From Clavibacter michiganensis (GTDB lineage: Bacteria > Actinomycetota > Actinomycetes > Actinomycetales > Microbacteriaceae), in contig NZ_JAFBBJ010000001.1 in the NCBI RefSeq assembly GCF_016907085.1, positions 682,001 to 746,000 on the forward strand: a DNA stretch of 64,000 nucleotides. The letters are read 5' to 3'. The position numbers and the translations under genes are program-made. This document shows positions 8,672-17,264 of this stretch, piece by piece. Below the pieces are notes generated by a model. The model did not search any database. It was not told where the DNA came from and saw only the letters and a program-made list of their open reading frames with translations. How positions within the stretch are numbered: position 1 is the stretch's first letter; each line of letters starts with the position of its first letter.

Positions 8672-9946
8672 TCACCGCGCCGCCTGGCGCTTGGGTCGCG
8701 CGCGACCGGAGCCCTGCTGCTTGGGGACCGTGGTGCCGGCCTCCGCGATGCTGCCGATGATGAGAGCCGCCTGGAGGATGAGCGCCTCGCGGGCGCCCGT
8801 GGCGTCCCACCCGATGACGTCGGAGACGCGCTTGAGCCGGTAGCGCACCGTGTTGGGGTGCACGAACAGCTCCCGCGCGGTCGCCTCGAGCGAGCGGCCG
8901 GTGTCGAGGTAGCACCACAGCGTCGCGAGCAGCTCGGTCGAATGCGCCTGCAGCGGCTTGTAGATCCGGTTGATGAGGGTGGACCTGGCGAGCGGGTCGC
9001 CGGCGAGGGCGCGCTCGGGGAGGAGGTCGTCGGCGAGCGTGGGCCGGGGCGCGTTCCGCCACGACCGGGCGACGGCGAACCCGGCGAGTGCCGCCCGCGC
9101 GCTCCGCGACGCCTCCACCAGGCTCGGCACCTCGTGGCCGAGCACCAGGTGCCCGGATCCGAAACCGGGCTCGAGCTGCGTCGCGATCTCGAGGAACGAC
9201 ACGGGAGGCGTCTCCGCCGCGGCGGCCTCCGGATCCACGACCGCGGGGGACGCGCGTCCGATGACGAGGACCAGCCGGCTGCCCTGGACGCCGATGAGCA
9301 CGTCGGCCTCGAGGTGCCGCGCCGTGCGACGCAGCTGATCGACGTCGAGCACCGCGGGAGCCGTGCCCACGAGCACGGAGACCTCGCCGTGCCCGTGCCA
9401 GCCGAGCGCGGCGATCCGCGACGGGAGCTCGTCGTCGTACTCGCCGGAGAGGATGCTGTCGACGACGAGCGCCTCGAGCCGGGCGTCCCAGAGGCCGCGG
9501 GCCTCCGCGGCGCGCGCGTACACGTCTGCCGCGGCGAACGCGATCTCCCGCGAGTACAGCAGGATCGCGTCCCGCACCGTGCGGTGCCGGTCGCGGACCC
9601 GGTCCTCGACGACCTCCACCGTGACGCGGATGAGCTGCAGCGTCTGCTGCAGGCTCACCGAGCGGAGGAGCTCGCGGGGCGCGGCGCCGAAGACGTCCGC
9701 GGCGATCCACGGCGTGGAGTCAGGGTCGTCGTACCAGTGGATGAAGGAGGTGATGCCGGCCTGCGCGACCAGCCCCACGGCGGACCGCCGCCCGGGCGGC
9801 ATCTCGCCGTACCAGGGCAGCGTGTCCTCCAGCCGCTTGAGCGTCGCGCTCGCGAGCTCGCCCGACAGGGACCGGAGCCACGTCAGCGTCTCCGCCTTCG
9901 TCTCCCCGGTCTCCACGTCGGTGTCGTGCCGGTCGCTCGGTGTCAC
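8672..9946 (-). CDS. fasR: PucR/CdaR-type regulator, probable FasR-like activator of fab genes
   Basis: A 424-residue protein with a C-terminal PucR/CdaR helix-turn-helix (residues about 350-395: GRSLEATARELFVHPNTVRYRLKRV, split here as the recognition region) and a GGDEF-like middle region typical of the family. In Streptomyces the gene directly upstream of fabD-fabH-acpP-fabF encodes FasR, which activates that operon; the identical arrangement here supports the same role. The GTG start at 9944-9946 lies only 16 nt after the aceE stop codon, so the regulator may be made from the aceE transcript. Confidence 0.8.
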   Translation of the reverse strand: MTPSDRHDTDVETGETKAETLTWLRSLSGELASATLKRLEDTLPWYGEMPPGRRSAVGLVAQAGITSFIHWYDDPDSTPWIAADVFGAAPRELLRSVSLQQTLQLIRVTVEVVEDRVRDRHRTVRDAILLYSREIAFAAADVYARAAEARGLWDARLEALVVDSILSGEYDDELPSRIAALGWHGHGEVSVLVGTAPAVLDVDQLRRTARHLEADVLIGVQGSRLVLVIGRASPAVVDPEAAAAETPPVSFLEIATQLEPGFGSGHLVLGHEVPSLVEASRSARAALAGFAVARSWRNAPRPTLADDLLPERALAGDPLARSTLINRIYKPLQAHSTELLATLWCYLDTGRSLEATARELFVHPNTVRYRLKRVSDVIGWDATGAREALILQAALIIGSIAEAGTTVPKQQGSGRARPKRQAAR

Positions 9947-9962
9947 GTCAGGTCGGCGCAGC

Positions 9963-12689
9963 TCACGCCTCGCCGCCCGCCGATCCGGTCGTGCCAGCGT
10001 TCACGTCGAGCAGGCGGTACTTGTCGATCGCCCACTTCGGCGCGTCCTGGTCGACCTTGCCCTGCTTCGCGAGCCGCTGCAGCGTCTTCACGACCATCGA
10101 CGGACCGTCGATCGCGAAGAAGCGGCGGGCAGCCGGACGCGTGTCCGAGAAGCCGAAGCCGTCGGCGCCGAGCGTCGAGTAGTCGCCGGGGACGAACTGC
10201 CGGATCTGGTCGGGCACCGCGTGCGAGAAGTCCGTGACCGCGACGAACGGGCCCTCGGCGTGACGCAGCTTCTCCTCCAGGTACGGGACCCGGGTCTCGG
10301 AGTGCGGGTGGAGCATGTTGTGCTCCTCGGCGGCCAGACCGTCTCGGCGCAGCTCGCCCCACGAGGTGACGGACCACACGTCGGCGGACACGCCCCAGTC
10401 GTCGGCCAGCAGCTGCTGCGCCTCGAGGGCCCACGGCACCGCGACGCCGGACGCCATGAGCTGCGCCTTCGGTCCGTCGACCCAGCCGTCCTTGAGCTTG
10501 TAGACGCCGCGGACGATGCCGTCCACGTCCACTCCCTCGGGCTCGCTCGGGTGGATGATCGGCTCGTTGTAGACCGTCAGGTAGTACATGACGTTCGGGT
10601 CCTCGTGCTCCCCGCCGTACATGCGCTCGAGTCCGGACCGCACGATGTGGCCGATCTCGTAGGCGTACGCCGGGTCGTAGGACACGATCGCCGGGTTCGT
10701 CTGCGAGAGGACGAGCGAGTGGCCGTCGGCGTGCTGGAGGCCCTCGCCCGTGAGCGTGGTGCGTCCCGCGGTGGCGCCGATGAGGAAGCCGCGCGCCATC
10801 TGGTCGCCCGCCGCCCAGATCGCGTCACCCGTGCGCTGGAACCCGAACATCGAGTAGAAGACGTAGATCGGGATGAGCGGCTCGCCCTGCGTCGAGTACG
10901 TGGTGCCGAGGTTGGTGAACGCCGCGAGGGCGCCCGCCTCGTTGATTCCCACGTGCACGATCTGGCCCTGCGGGCTCTCCTTGTAGGACAGCAGCAGCTC
11001 GCGGTCGACCGACGTGTAGTGCTGGCCGTTCGGGTTGTAGATCTTCGCCGTCGGGAAGAAGGCGTCGATGCCGAAGGTGCGCGCCTCGTCCGGGATGATC
11101 GGGACGACGCGGTTGCCGAAGTCCTTGGAGCGGATGAGGTCCTTCAGCAGCCGGACGAACGCCATGGTCGTGGCGATCTCCTGCGTGCCGGAGCCCTTCT
11201 TGGAGATGCGGTACGCCGAGTCGTCCGGCAGCGTGATCGCCGTGTGCTGCGTGCGGCGCTCGGGCGAGTACCCGCCGAGCGCGCGGCGGCGCTCCTGCAT
11301 GTACTGGATGGCCTCGTCGTCCTGGCCGGGGTGGTAGTACGGCGGCAGGTAGGGGTTCTCCTCAAGCTGGGCGTCCGTGATCGGCACGCGCATCTCGTCG
11401 CGGAACTGCTTGAGGTTGTCGAGCGTGAGCTTCTTCATCTGGTGGGTCGCGTTGCGGCCCTCGAAGCTCGGGCCGAGGCCGTAGCCCTTGACGGTCTTCG
11501 CGAGGATGACCGTGGGCTGGCCCGTGTGCTCGCTGGCCGCCTTGAAGGCCGCGTAGACCTTGCGGTAGTCGTGGCCGCCGCGCTTGAGGTTCCAGATCTG
11601 GTCGTCGGTGTAGCCCTCGACGAGCTTCGCGGTGCGCTCGTCGCGCCCGAAGAAGTTCTCGCGGATGTAGGCGCCGCTCTCGGCCTTGTAGGTCTGGTAG
11701 TCGCCGTCGGGCGTGCGGTTCATGAGGTCGAGGAGCGCGCCCTCCGTGTCGCGGGCGAGCAGGTCGTCCCACTCGCGGCCCCAGACGACCTTGATGACGT
11801 TCCAGCCGGCGCCGCGGAAGAAGCTCTCGAGCTCCTGGATGATCTTGCCGTTGCCGCGGACGGGGCCGTCGAGGCGCTGCAGGTTGCAGTTGATGACGAA
11901 GTTGAGGTTGTCGAGCTTCTCGTTCGCCGCCACCTGGAGCTGGCCGCGGCTCTCGACCTCGTCCATCTCGCCGTCGCCGAGGAAGGCCCAGACCTGCTGG
12001 TCGCTGGCGTCCTTGATCCCGCGGTTGGTGAGGTACTTGTTCGCCTGCGCCTGGTAGATCGCGTTGATCGGGCCGAGGCCCATGGAGACCGTGGGGAACT
12101 GCCAGAACTCCGGCATGAGGCGCGGGTGCGGGTACGACGAGAGGCCGCCGCCCGCGTGGCTCTTCTCCTGGCGGAAGCCGTCGAGCTGGTGCTCGCTCAG
12201 GCGTCCCTCGAGGAAGGCGCGGGCGTAGGTGCCGGGGGAGGCGTGGCCCTGCACGAAGACCTGGTCTCCGCCGCCCGGGTGGTCCTGCCCGCGGAAGAAG
12301 TGGTTGTAGCCGACCTCGTAGAGGGCGGCCGAGGAGGCGTACGTGGCGATGTGCCCGCCGACCGCGATGCCGGGGCGCTGGGCCCGGTGCACGGTGACGG
12401 CCGCGTTCCAGCGGATCCACGCGCGGTAGCGGCGCTCGAGGTCCTCGTCACCGGGGAAGTCGGGCTCGTTCTCCGGCGCGATGGTGTTGATGTAGTCCGT
12501 GGTCGGGACCATCGGCACGCCGAGGTGCAGCTCCTTCGAGCGCTTGAGGAGGCTGAGCATGACGTCGCGTGCGCGACCCCGACCCTGCGTCTCGACGAGC
12601 CCGTCGAGGGACTCGTTCCATTCGGCGGTCTCTTCCGGATCCTGGTCGGTGTGGTTCACCGAGTACGGATCCTGGTCGTTGACAGTCAC
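9963..12689 (-). CDS. aceE: pyruvate dehydrogenase E1 component, homodimeric type
   Basis: A 908-residue E1 that decarboxylates pyruvate and acetylates the lipoyl group of E2. The thiamine diphosphate motif starts with [14 protein letters not shown] at residue 238 and ends in [11 protein letters not shown]. Length matches E. coli AceE (887). The GTG at 12687-12689 was chosen because AGGAAGAGG lies upstream and [10 protein letters not shown] is the usual actinobacterial start; an in-frame ATG at 12719 has no ribosome binding site. The E2 and E3 partners are most likely those at 31-34 kb or elsewhere. The gene runs directly into fasR and the fab operon, linking acetyl-CoA formation to its use. 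Confidence 0.96.
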   Translation of the reverse strand: MTVNDQDPYSVNHTDQDPEETAEWNESLDGLVETQGRGRARDVMLSLLKRSKELHLGVPMVPTTDYINTIAPENEPDFPGDEDLERRYRAWIRWNAAVTVHRAQRPGIAVGGHIATYASSAALYEVGYNHFFRGQDHPGGGDQVFVQGHASPGTYARAFLEGRLSEHQLDGFRQEKSHAGGGLSSYPHPRLMPEFWQFPTVSMGLGPINAIYQAQANKYLTNRGIKDASDQQVWAFLGDGEMDEVESRGQLQVAANEKLDNLNFVINCNLQRLDGPVRGNGKIIQELESFFRGAGWNVIKVVWGREWDDLLARDTEGALLDLMNRTPDGDYQTYKAESGAYIRENFFGRDERTAKLVEGYTDDQIWNLKRGGHDYRKVYAAFKAASEHTGQPTVILAKTVKGYGLGPSFEGRNATHQMKKLTLDNLKQFRDEMRVPITDAQLEENPYLPPYYHPGQDDEAIQYMQERRRALGGYSPERRTQHTAITLPDDSAYRISKKGSGTQEIATTMAFVRLLKDLIRSKDFGNRVVPIIPDEARTFGIDAFFPTAKIYNPNGQHYTSVDRELLLSYKESPQGQIVHVGINEAGALAAFTNLGTTYSTQGEPLIPIYVFYSMFGFQRTGDAIWAAGDQMARGFLIGATAGRTTLTGEGLQHADGHSLVLSQTNPAIVSYDPAYAYEIGHIVRSGLERMYGGEHEDPNVMYYLTVYNEPIIHPSEPEGVDVDGIVRGVYKLKDGWVDGPKAQLMASGVAVPWALEAQQLLADDWGVSADVWSVTSWGELRRDGLAAEEHNMLHPHSETRVPYLEEKLRHAEGPFVAVTDFSHAVPDQIRQFVPGDYSTLGADGFGFSDTRPAARRFFAIDGPSMVVKTLQRLAKQGKVDQDAPKWAIDKYRLLDVNAGTTGSAGGEA

Positions 12690-12931
12690 CCTCGACCTCT
12701 TCCTGTGGTGTGCAGACATCGTCTTCGGTGCCACGGGGCTCGAAGGGTGCGAGACCGCGCGTACGCCGAGGGCCAGCCTACCCATGACGGCCGACGGTCT
12801 CGGACTACGGACGACGCGGCCTGTCGGGCCGCCCGGACGGGCCGGGGAGCTGGACTTCGCGGATCCCGGGCGTAGTGTGGCTCCTCGTGCCAGACAGGGG
12901 ACATCTGCCGGCACGGAAGGATCCGCACCCC

Positions 12932-13405
12932 ATGGCCCTGGCCAACGACACACAGGCTCCCGACTTCGAGCTCGCCAACCAGTTCGGCGAGCGCGTCCGG
13001 TTGAGCGAGTACCGCGGGCACCGCGCGGTCGCCCTCGTCTTCTTCCCCCTCGCCTTCTCCGGCACCTGCACCGGCGAGATGTGCCAGCTCGAGGAGAACC
13101 TCGGCCTCTTCGCCGACAGCCGCGTGGAGCTGATCGGCATCAGCGTCGACAGCAAGCACACGCTGCGCGCGTGGGCCCAGCAGCAGGGCATCGACTTCCA
13201 GCTCCTCGCCGACTTCTGGCCCCACGGCCAGGTGGCGAAGGAGTACGGCGTGTTCCTCGAGGAGAAGGGCTTCGCGAACCGGGCCACCTTCCTCATCGAC
13301 ACGCGGGGCATCATCCGCGGCAGCTTCATCACCGCACCCGGCGAGGCGCGCGAGCTCGAGGCGTACCGCACGGCGATCCGCGATCTGGCTCTCGTCCCGG
13401 CCTGA
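12932..13405 (+). CDS. peroxiredoxin, AhpE/Bcp type
   Basis: A 157-residue thioredoxin-fold peroxidase that reduces hydroperoxides. The peroxidatic Cys46 sits in [12 protein letters not shown], and Cys51 is five residues later, the spacing of the two cysteines in E. coli Bcp, whereas mycobacterial AhpE has only the first. The start ATG at 12932 has GGAAGG upstream at 12915-12920. An in-frame GTG at 12887 sits 8 nt after a TAGTGT -10 candidate (12873-12878), so a leaderless form 15 residues longer is possible. Physiological reductant unknown. Confidence 0.9.
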   Translation: MALANDTQAPDFELANQFGERVRLSEYRGHRAVALVFFPLAFSGTCTGEMCQLEENLGLFADSRVELIGISVDSKHTLRAWAQQQGIDFQLLADFWPHGQVAKEYGVFLEEKGFANRATFLIDTRGIIRGSFITAPGEARELEAYRTAIRDLALVPA

Positions 13406-13423
13406 TCCGGTTCTCGCGGCGCC

Positions 13424-14113
13424 TCAGCTGAGGATGTTCACCGCGCGGGCGATGACCAGCGCGAGGATCACGAACCCGGCGAACGCCTCGAGCGCCATGA
13501 GCGACTTGGCGCGGTGGGAGAGCGGCATGACGTCGGTGGGGCTGTAGGCCATCGAGTTCGTGAGCGAGAAGTACGCGTAGTCGACGAAGCCCGGAACCCA
13601 GTCCGCGTGCTGCGACGAGCGGCGGGCGACCTCCGACACCGCCCCGGAGTCCTCGTCCTGCGGGAAGCGGAAGTCCGCGGGCGCGAGGGCCGCACGGGCG
13701 TGCGTGCGGCGCGCCACGGGGCCGCCGCGGTCCAGCTCCCAGAAGACGAGCGCGAAGGCCAGCACGTTGGCGACCCACACCTGCAAGGCCGTGAGCAGCA
13801 GCTCCGGTCCCGCTTCCGAGGCGTCGACCAGCGCGATCACCAGGACGACGAGGCTGACCTGGTTGGCGACCACGAGGAGGCCGCCGAGCGCGAGCCCCAG
13901 GCCGCGCGACCACGGGGTCTCGCGCACGAAGCGTCGGGGGTTGAGCGCGACCAGCGGCACGAGCAGGGCGACGGCGATCGCCACCACGGCGATCCGCACG
14001 CCAGCGGGGACGGCGGTCGGCGCCACCCCGTACAGCGCGACGGCGACGATGAGGCCGACGGCGGCGGGCCAGCGCGGCTCGGCGACCGTGCGCCGGGAGG
14101 GGTGGATGGGCAC
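13424..14113 (-). CDS. DUF1345 membrane protein
   Basis: A 229-residue integral membrane protein with about five hydrophobic segments (roughly residues 17-36, 40-57, 70-96, 104-122 and 204-227). Between the last two lies DYAYFSLTNSMAYSPTDVMP, resembling the pore-loop region of two-TM ion channels, as in other DUF1345 proteins; transport function is inference. The start is GTG at 14111-14113, with TAGCCT 7 nt upstream (14121-14126 on the plus strand), so the transcript is probably leaderless. Confidence 0.8.
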   Translation of the reverse strand: MPIHPSRRTVAEPRWPAAVGLIVAVALYGVAPTAVPAGVRIAVVAIAVALLVPLVALNPRRFVRETPWSRGLGLALGGLLVVANQVSLVVLVIALVDASEAGPELLLTALQVWVANVLAFALVFWELDRGGPVARRTHARAALAPADFRFPQDEDSGAVSEVARRSSQHADWVPGFVDYAYFSLTNSMAYSPTDVMPLSHRAKSLMALEAFAGFVILALVIARAVNILS

Positions 14114-14204
14114 GGGGGAGAGGCTACGACGCGCGCCCGCGGGGCGGCCGGGGCGCGCCGATGCGGTCGGCTAGCATGGCCGGGCGCCCGGCGACCGGGC
14201 GCGG

Positions 14205-14277
14205 GGGCCTTTAGCTCAGTTGGTAGAGCGCCACGTTTACACCGTGGATGTCGTCGGTTCGAGCCCGGCAGGGCCCA
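14205..14277 (+). tRNA. tRNA-Val (anticodon TAC)
   Basis: A complete 73-nt cloverleaf. The acceptor stem pairs GGGCCTT with AGGGCCC (one T-G wobble). The D arm is TAGCTCAGTTGGTAGAGCG, the anticodon stem is CCACG/CGTGG with loop TTTACAC and anticodon TAC, and the T arm is GTCGG-TTCGAGC-CCGGC. The CCA end is not encoded. TAGCAT at 14172-14177 is a plausible -10, giving a short 5' leader for RNase P to remove. Confidence 0.95.
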
Positions 14278-14319
14278 CCCACGCGCCGGCGTCGGCCCGA
14301 GCCCGCTCCCCGCCCGCGA

Positions 14320-14907
14320 TCAGGCGAGGGTCCCGAGGCCGCGGACGAGCAGGTCCACCCCGAAGGCGAAGTCCCGTGCCGGCTCCTCCTCTCCCGCGGC
14401 GACGGGCAGCAGGCCGAGGCGGTCGAGCTGGATGCGCTCCTGCTCGTGCGCCACGTGGCCGAGCACGAAGTGCAGGAGGGCCGACGCCGCGCGGCCGCAC
14501 TCGGCGTCCCGGAACCCGCCCGTGGCGACGGCCGCGGACAGCATGTCGCGTGCCGCGGTCGCGCCGAGCCCCATCGCCGTCGTGCTGGCCACCACCTCGG
14601 CGCCGTCCCGGTGCGCGAGGAGCGCCCCGCGGAGCCCCTCCGCCGCGTGCCGGACCCGGTTGCGCCAGTCGGCGTCCCGGCCGACCGTCGTCGCGGTCGC
14701 CGCCTCGGCGACGATGCGGTCGGCCAGCTCCGCCAGGAGGCTCTGCTTGTCGGGGAAGTGCCAGTAGAGGGCGCTCGGCTGCACGTCGAGCGCGGCGGCG
14801 AGGCGGCGCATCGTGAAGTCGGGGAGGCCGTGCTCGTCGAGGATCCGCAGGGCCGTGCGGGCGACGTCGTCGCGGGTGTGCCGCCCCGCCGCATGCGCCC
14901 GTGCCAT
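14320..14907 (-). CDS. TetR family repressor, probable regulator of bioYMN
   Basis: A 195-residue TetR-type regulator. The N-terminal helix-turn-helix spans residues about 12-58, with FTMRRLAAALDVQPSALYWHF typical of the family; the C-terminal ligand-binding region is variable. It is divergent from the biotin transporter genes with only 76 nt between, and two perfect 13-bp palindromes sit there, so autoregulation and control of bioYMN are likely. TATAGT lies 6 nt before the ATG, so the message should be leaderless. The ligand, perhaps biotin or a biotinyl compound, cannot be seen. Confidence 0.85.
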   Translation of the reverse strand: MARAHAAGRHTRDDVARTALRILDEHGLPDFTMRRLAAALDVQPSALYWHFPDKQSLLAELADRIVAEAATATTVGRDADWRNRVRHAAEGLRGALLAHRDGAEVVASTTAMGLGATAARDMLSAAVATGGFRDAECGRAASALLHFVLGHVAHEQERIQLDRLGLLPVAAGEEEPARDFAFGVDLLVRGLGTLA

Positions 14908-14920
14908 GCCGCCACTATAG

Positions 14921-14948
14921 TGAACGCCGTTCAGGTGAACGTCGTTCA
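14921..14948. promoter_or_regulatory. tandem TetR operator between the TetR gene and bioY
   Basis: TGAACGCCGTTCA (14921-14933) and TGAACGTCGTTCA (14936-14948) are two perfect palindromes with five-base arms differing only at the central base, 15 bp centre to centre. They abut the self-complementary ACTATAGT (14914-14921), whose TATAGT can act as -10 on both strands, so binding would block both promoters. Confidence 0.8.
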
Positions 14949-14983
14949 GGTCGTGCGCGGCCGCATCGAGCAGAAGGAAGCCC

Positions 14984-15625
14984 ATGACCCCGTCCCGCTC
15001 CCTGCCCCTCCGCGCCGGCCGCCGCGCGCGGCTCGACGCCACCGACCTCGCGCGGGTCGCCGTCCTCGCGGCGGTCGTCGCCGTGCTCGGGCTCCCGGGC
15101 AGCATCAGCGTGTTCGGCGGCGTCCCCATCACCGCCCAGACGCTCGGGGTCATGCTCGCGGGCGCCGTCCTCGGGCCCCGCCTCGGGGCCCTCGCCCTCG
15201 CCGTCCTCCTCGCGCTCGTCGCGGTGGGGCTGCCGCTGCTCTCCGGGGGCACGGGCGGCCTCGGGGTCTTCCTGGGCCCGTCCGCCGGATACCTCGTGGG
15301 CTGGATCGCCGGGGCCGCCGTGGTGGGCTTCCTCGTCCACCTCGGCGGCCGGCGGCCCACCGCGTGGCGGACGGCCGTCGCCATGGTGCTCGGGGGGATC
15401 GTCGTCATCTACGCCGTGGGGATCCCCGTGCAGAGCCTCGTCACGCGACTCCCGCTGACCCAGACGGCGTACACCAGCCTCGTCTTCCTGCCCGGCGACC
15501 TGGTCAAGGCGGCCATCGCCACGGCGATCGTGATGACGCTGGTGCGCGGCTACCCCCGGGCCTTCCGGCGTCCATCCGGCTGGACGCCGCCACGGCAGGA
15601 CGTCGTGGCGGCGAACGCCCGGTGA
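14984..15625 (+). CDS. bioY: biotin ECF transporter, substrate-binding S component
   Basis: A 213-residue membrane protein with about six hydrophobic helices. FGGVPITAQTLGVMLAGAVLG at residues about 40-60 is the BioY signature, split here around PITAQT. BioY captures biotin at the membrane; uptake is driven by the ATPase and T component encoded next. GAAGGA precedes the ATG. It overlaps the ATPase gene by four bases. With a dedicated biotin uptake module beside a repressor, the organism may rely on external biotin for acetyl-CoA carboxylase, which is inference. Confidence 0.92.
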   Translation: MTPSRSLPLRAGRRARLDATDLARVAVLAAVVAVLGLPGSISVFGGVPITAQTLGVMLAGAVLGPRLGALALAVLLALVAVGLPLLSGGTGGLGVFLGPSAGYLVGWIAGAAVVGFLVHLGGRRPTAWRTAVAMVLGGIVVIYAVGIPVQSLVTRLPLTQTAYTSLVFLPGDLVKAAIATAIVMTLVRGYPRAFRRPSGWTPPRQDVVAANAR

Positions 15626-16329
15626 CCCCGACGGACGGGCCCGGCGGCGCGACGGCCTTGCACCTCGCGGGCGTCGGCGTCCGTCTCGGCGACGTCGAGG
15701 CGCTCCGCGACATCACGCTCGACGTGGATGCGCGCACGGTAGCCGTCATCGGCGAGAACGGCTCGGGCAAGAGCACCTTCGCCCGCGTGGTCGGCGGTCT
15801 GGTCGAGCGCACGTCGGGGGAGCTGCGCGTGCTGGGCGTCGACCCGGGACGTGGATCCCGCGAGCTGCGACGCCGCGTGGCCCTCGTGTTCAGCAACCCG
15901 GACGCCCAGATCGTCATGCCCACCGTCGCCGAGGACGTCGCGTTCTCCCTGCGGCCGGAGCGCCCGTCGCGCGCCGATGCCGACGCGCGCGTCGCCGAGG
16001 CCCTCCGACGGCTCGGCATCGAGCACCTCGCCGACCGCTCGTCGCACGAGCTGTCCGGCGGGCAGAAGCAGCTGCTCGCGCTGGCGGGGGCCTTCGTCCG
16101 ACGCCCCGAGCTCGTGATCGCGGACGAGCCCACCGCCTACCTCGACGCCCGCAACGCCCGTCGGGTCGCGGACCACCTCTTCGAGGAGGGCCACCGGCTC
16201 GTGCTCGTCACCCATGACCTCGCCGCGGCGGCCCGGTGCGACGCCGCCGTCCTGTTCGCCGGCGGCCGCCTCATCCGCACGGGCCCTCCCGCCGCCGTCA
16301 TCGCCGAGTACGAGGCGATGCTCGGGTGA
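15622..16329 (+). CDS. bioM: ECF transporter ATPase (biotin)
   Basis: A 235-residue ABC ATPase. Walker A GENGSGKST is at residues 44-52, the signature LSGGQKQ at 144-150 and the Walker B LVIADEPT ends with Glu169; the switch His is in LVTHD. It energises BioY. The GTG start overlaps the bioY stop (GTGA at 15622-15625), implying translational coupling, and the stop overlaps the next gene in the same way. Confidence 0.92.
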   Translation: MTPTDGPGGATALHLAGVGVRLGDVEALRDITLDVDARTVAVIGENGSGKSTFARVVGGLVERTSGELRVLGVDPGRGSRELRRRVALVFSNPDAQIVMPTVAEDVAFSLRPERPSRADADARVAEALRRLGIEHLADRSSHELSGGQKQLLALAGAFVRRPELVIADEPTAYLDARNARRVADHLFEEGHRLVLVTHDLAAAARCDAAVLFAGGRLIRTGPPAAVIAEYEAMLG

Positions 16330-16937
16330 CGCCGACGGAGCCCAGGCGCCCCGGCCGTCTCGAACGCATGCCCGCCGGTCCTGAGCTGGTCGCGCTCATG
16401 GTCGTGGTGCTCGGCGTCTCGCTCCTGCCGTCCACCTGGTGGGCTGCGGTCGCGGCGGTCGCCGTCGCGGTCGTCGCCTACGCGACCGCGCAGCTCGGCG
16501 ACGGCCTCCTCGGCATGCGCCGCCTCGCCGGGCAGGTGCGCGCCGTGCGCTGGGTGATGCTGTTCACGCTCGTCAGCCAGCTCGTGCTGCTCGGGCCCGA
16601 GCCCGCCGTCGCGAACACGGCGCGCGTCACGGCGGCGATCGCCATCGCCGGCCTGCTGGTCCTCACGACCTCCATGACCGCGCTCCTCGACAGCATCGAG
16701 CGCGGCCTGGCTCCGCTGCGGCGGCTCGGCGTCGACACGGAGCGGATCTCGCTGCTGCTCACGGTCACCGCCGGCACCGTCCCCGTCCTCGGACGCCTGG
16801 CCGGCGACGTCCGCGAGGCGCAGCGCGCACGGGGCGCCCGCCCGGGACTGCGGACGTTCGTCGTCCCCTTCCTCGTCCTCGCCCTCAAGCACGCGGACCA
16901 GCTCGGCGACGCGCTCACCGCCCGCGGGGTCAGGTGA
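16326..16937 (+). CDS. bioN: ECF transporter transmembrane T component (biotin)
   Basis: A 203-residue membrane protein with four or five hydrophobic segments and the coupling motif ARG within EAQRARGARPG near residue 175, which contacts the ATPase. It is the third member of the bioY-M-N module, which follows TetR control. It is short for an EcfT protein (often 230-270 residues), in line with BioN. The GTG start overlaps the bioM stop by four bases. Confidence 0.9.
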   Translation: MTPTEPRRPGRLERMPAGPELVALMVVVLGVSLLPSTWWAAVAAVAVAVVAYATAQLGDGLLGMRRLAGQVRAVRWVMLFTLVSQLVLLGPEPAVANTARVTAAIAIAGLLVLTTSMTALLDSIERGLAPLRRLGVDTERISLLLTVTAGTVPVLGRLAGDVREAQRARGARPGLRTFVVPFLVLALKHADQLGDALTARGVR

Positions 16938-17020
16938 CGGGCCGGGCGGCACCCTCGATCGCGATGTCCACGGGCCGCGCGAGCCGTGTCGCCGCGGGCG
17001 TGTCGCGATAGCATCCACCC

Positions 17021-17212
17021 ATGAGCTCCGACACGGCCGATGGCGCCGACGCCTGGTCGGTCGTCGACGCCGCCACGCACGGGTCCAGCACCCACCGCGG
17101 ATCCGCCCAGCGGAGCCTCTGGCCGCTCGAGCCGCTCGTGCCCTCGCCGGGCGTCGCGCCCGACGGGCCGCGGGACGAGGCACGCCCCCGCCGCGCCAGG
17201 CGCCGGGGCTGA
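17021..17212 (+). CDS. small hypothetical protein
   Basis: A 63-residue polar protein, rich in Ala, Pro, Ser and Arg, with an Arg-rich tail (RPRRARRRG). I recognise no family. Support comes from the promoter: TAGCAT (17009-17014) lies exactly 6 nt before the ATG, the same leaderless arrangement seen for many recognised genes in this window. The next gene starts 52 nt later with its own promoter. Confidence 0.4.
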   Translation: MSSDTADGADAWSVVDAATHGSSTHRGSAQRSLWPLEPLVPSPGVAPDGPRDEARPRRARRRG

Positions 17213-17264
17213 TCGGCGCACGGCGCGTCACGGGCCGCGACCGGCCCTTCGTTACGATGGGCAC

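Noticed and set aside
12689..12719. Upstream in-frame ATG as start of aceE
   Set aside because: It lacks a ribosome binding site and adds ten basic residues ([10 protein letters not shown]) absent from the usual E1 start; the GTG at 12689 has AGGAAGAGG upstream.
14180..14204. CCGGGCGCCCGG palindrome before the tRNA as terminator or operator
   Set aside because: It lies between a plausible -10 and the mature tRNA 5' end in very GC-rich DNA; with no further support it may be chance.
14921..14983. Biotin or other riboswitch before bioY
   Set aside because: The leader is only about 60 nt and is explained by two protein-type palindromes; no conserved riboswitch core is visible.
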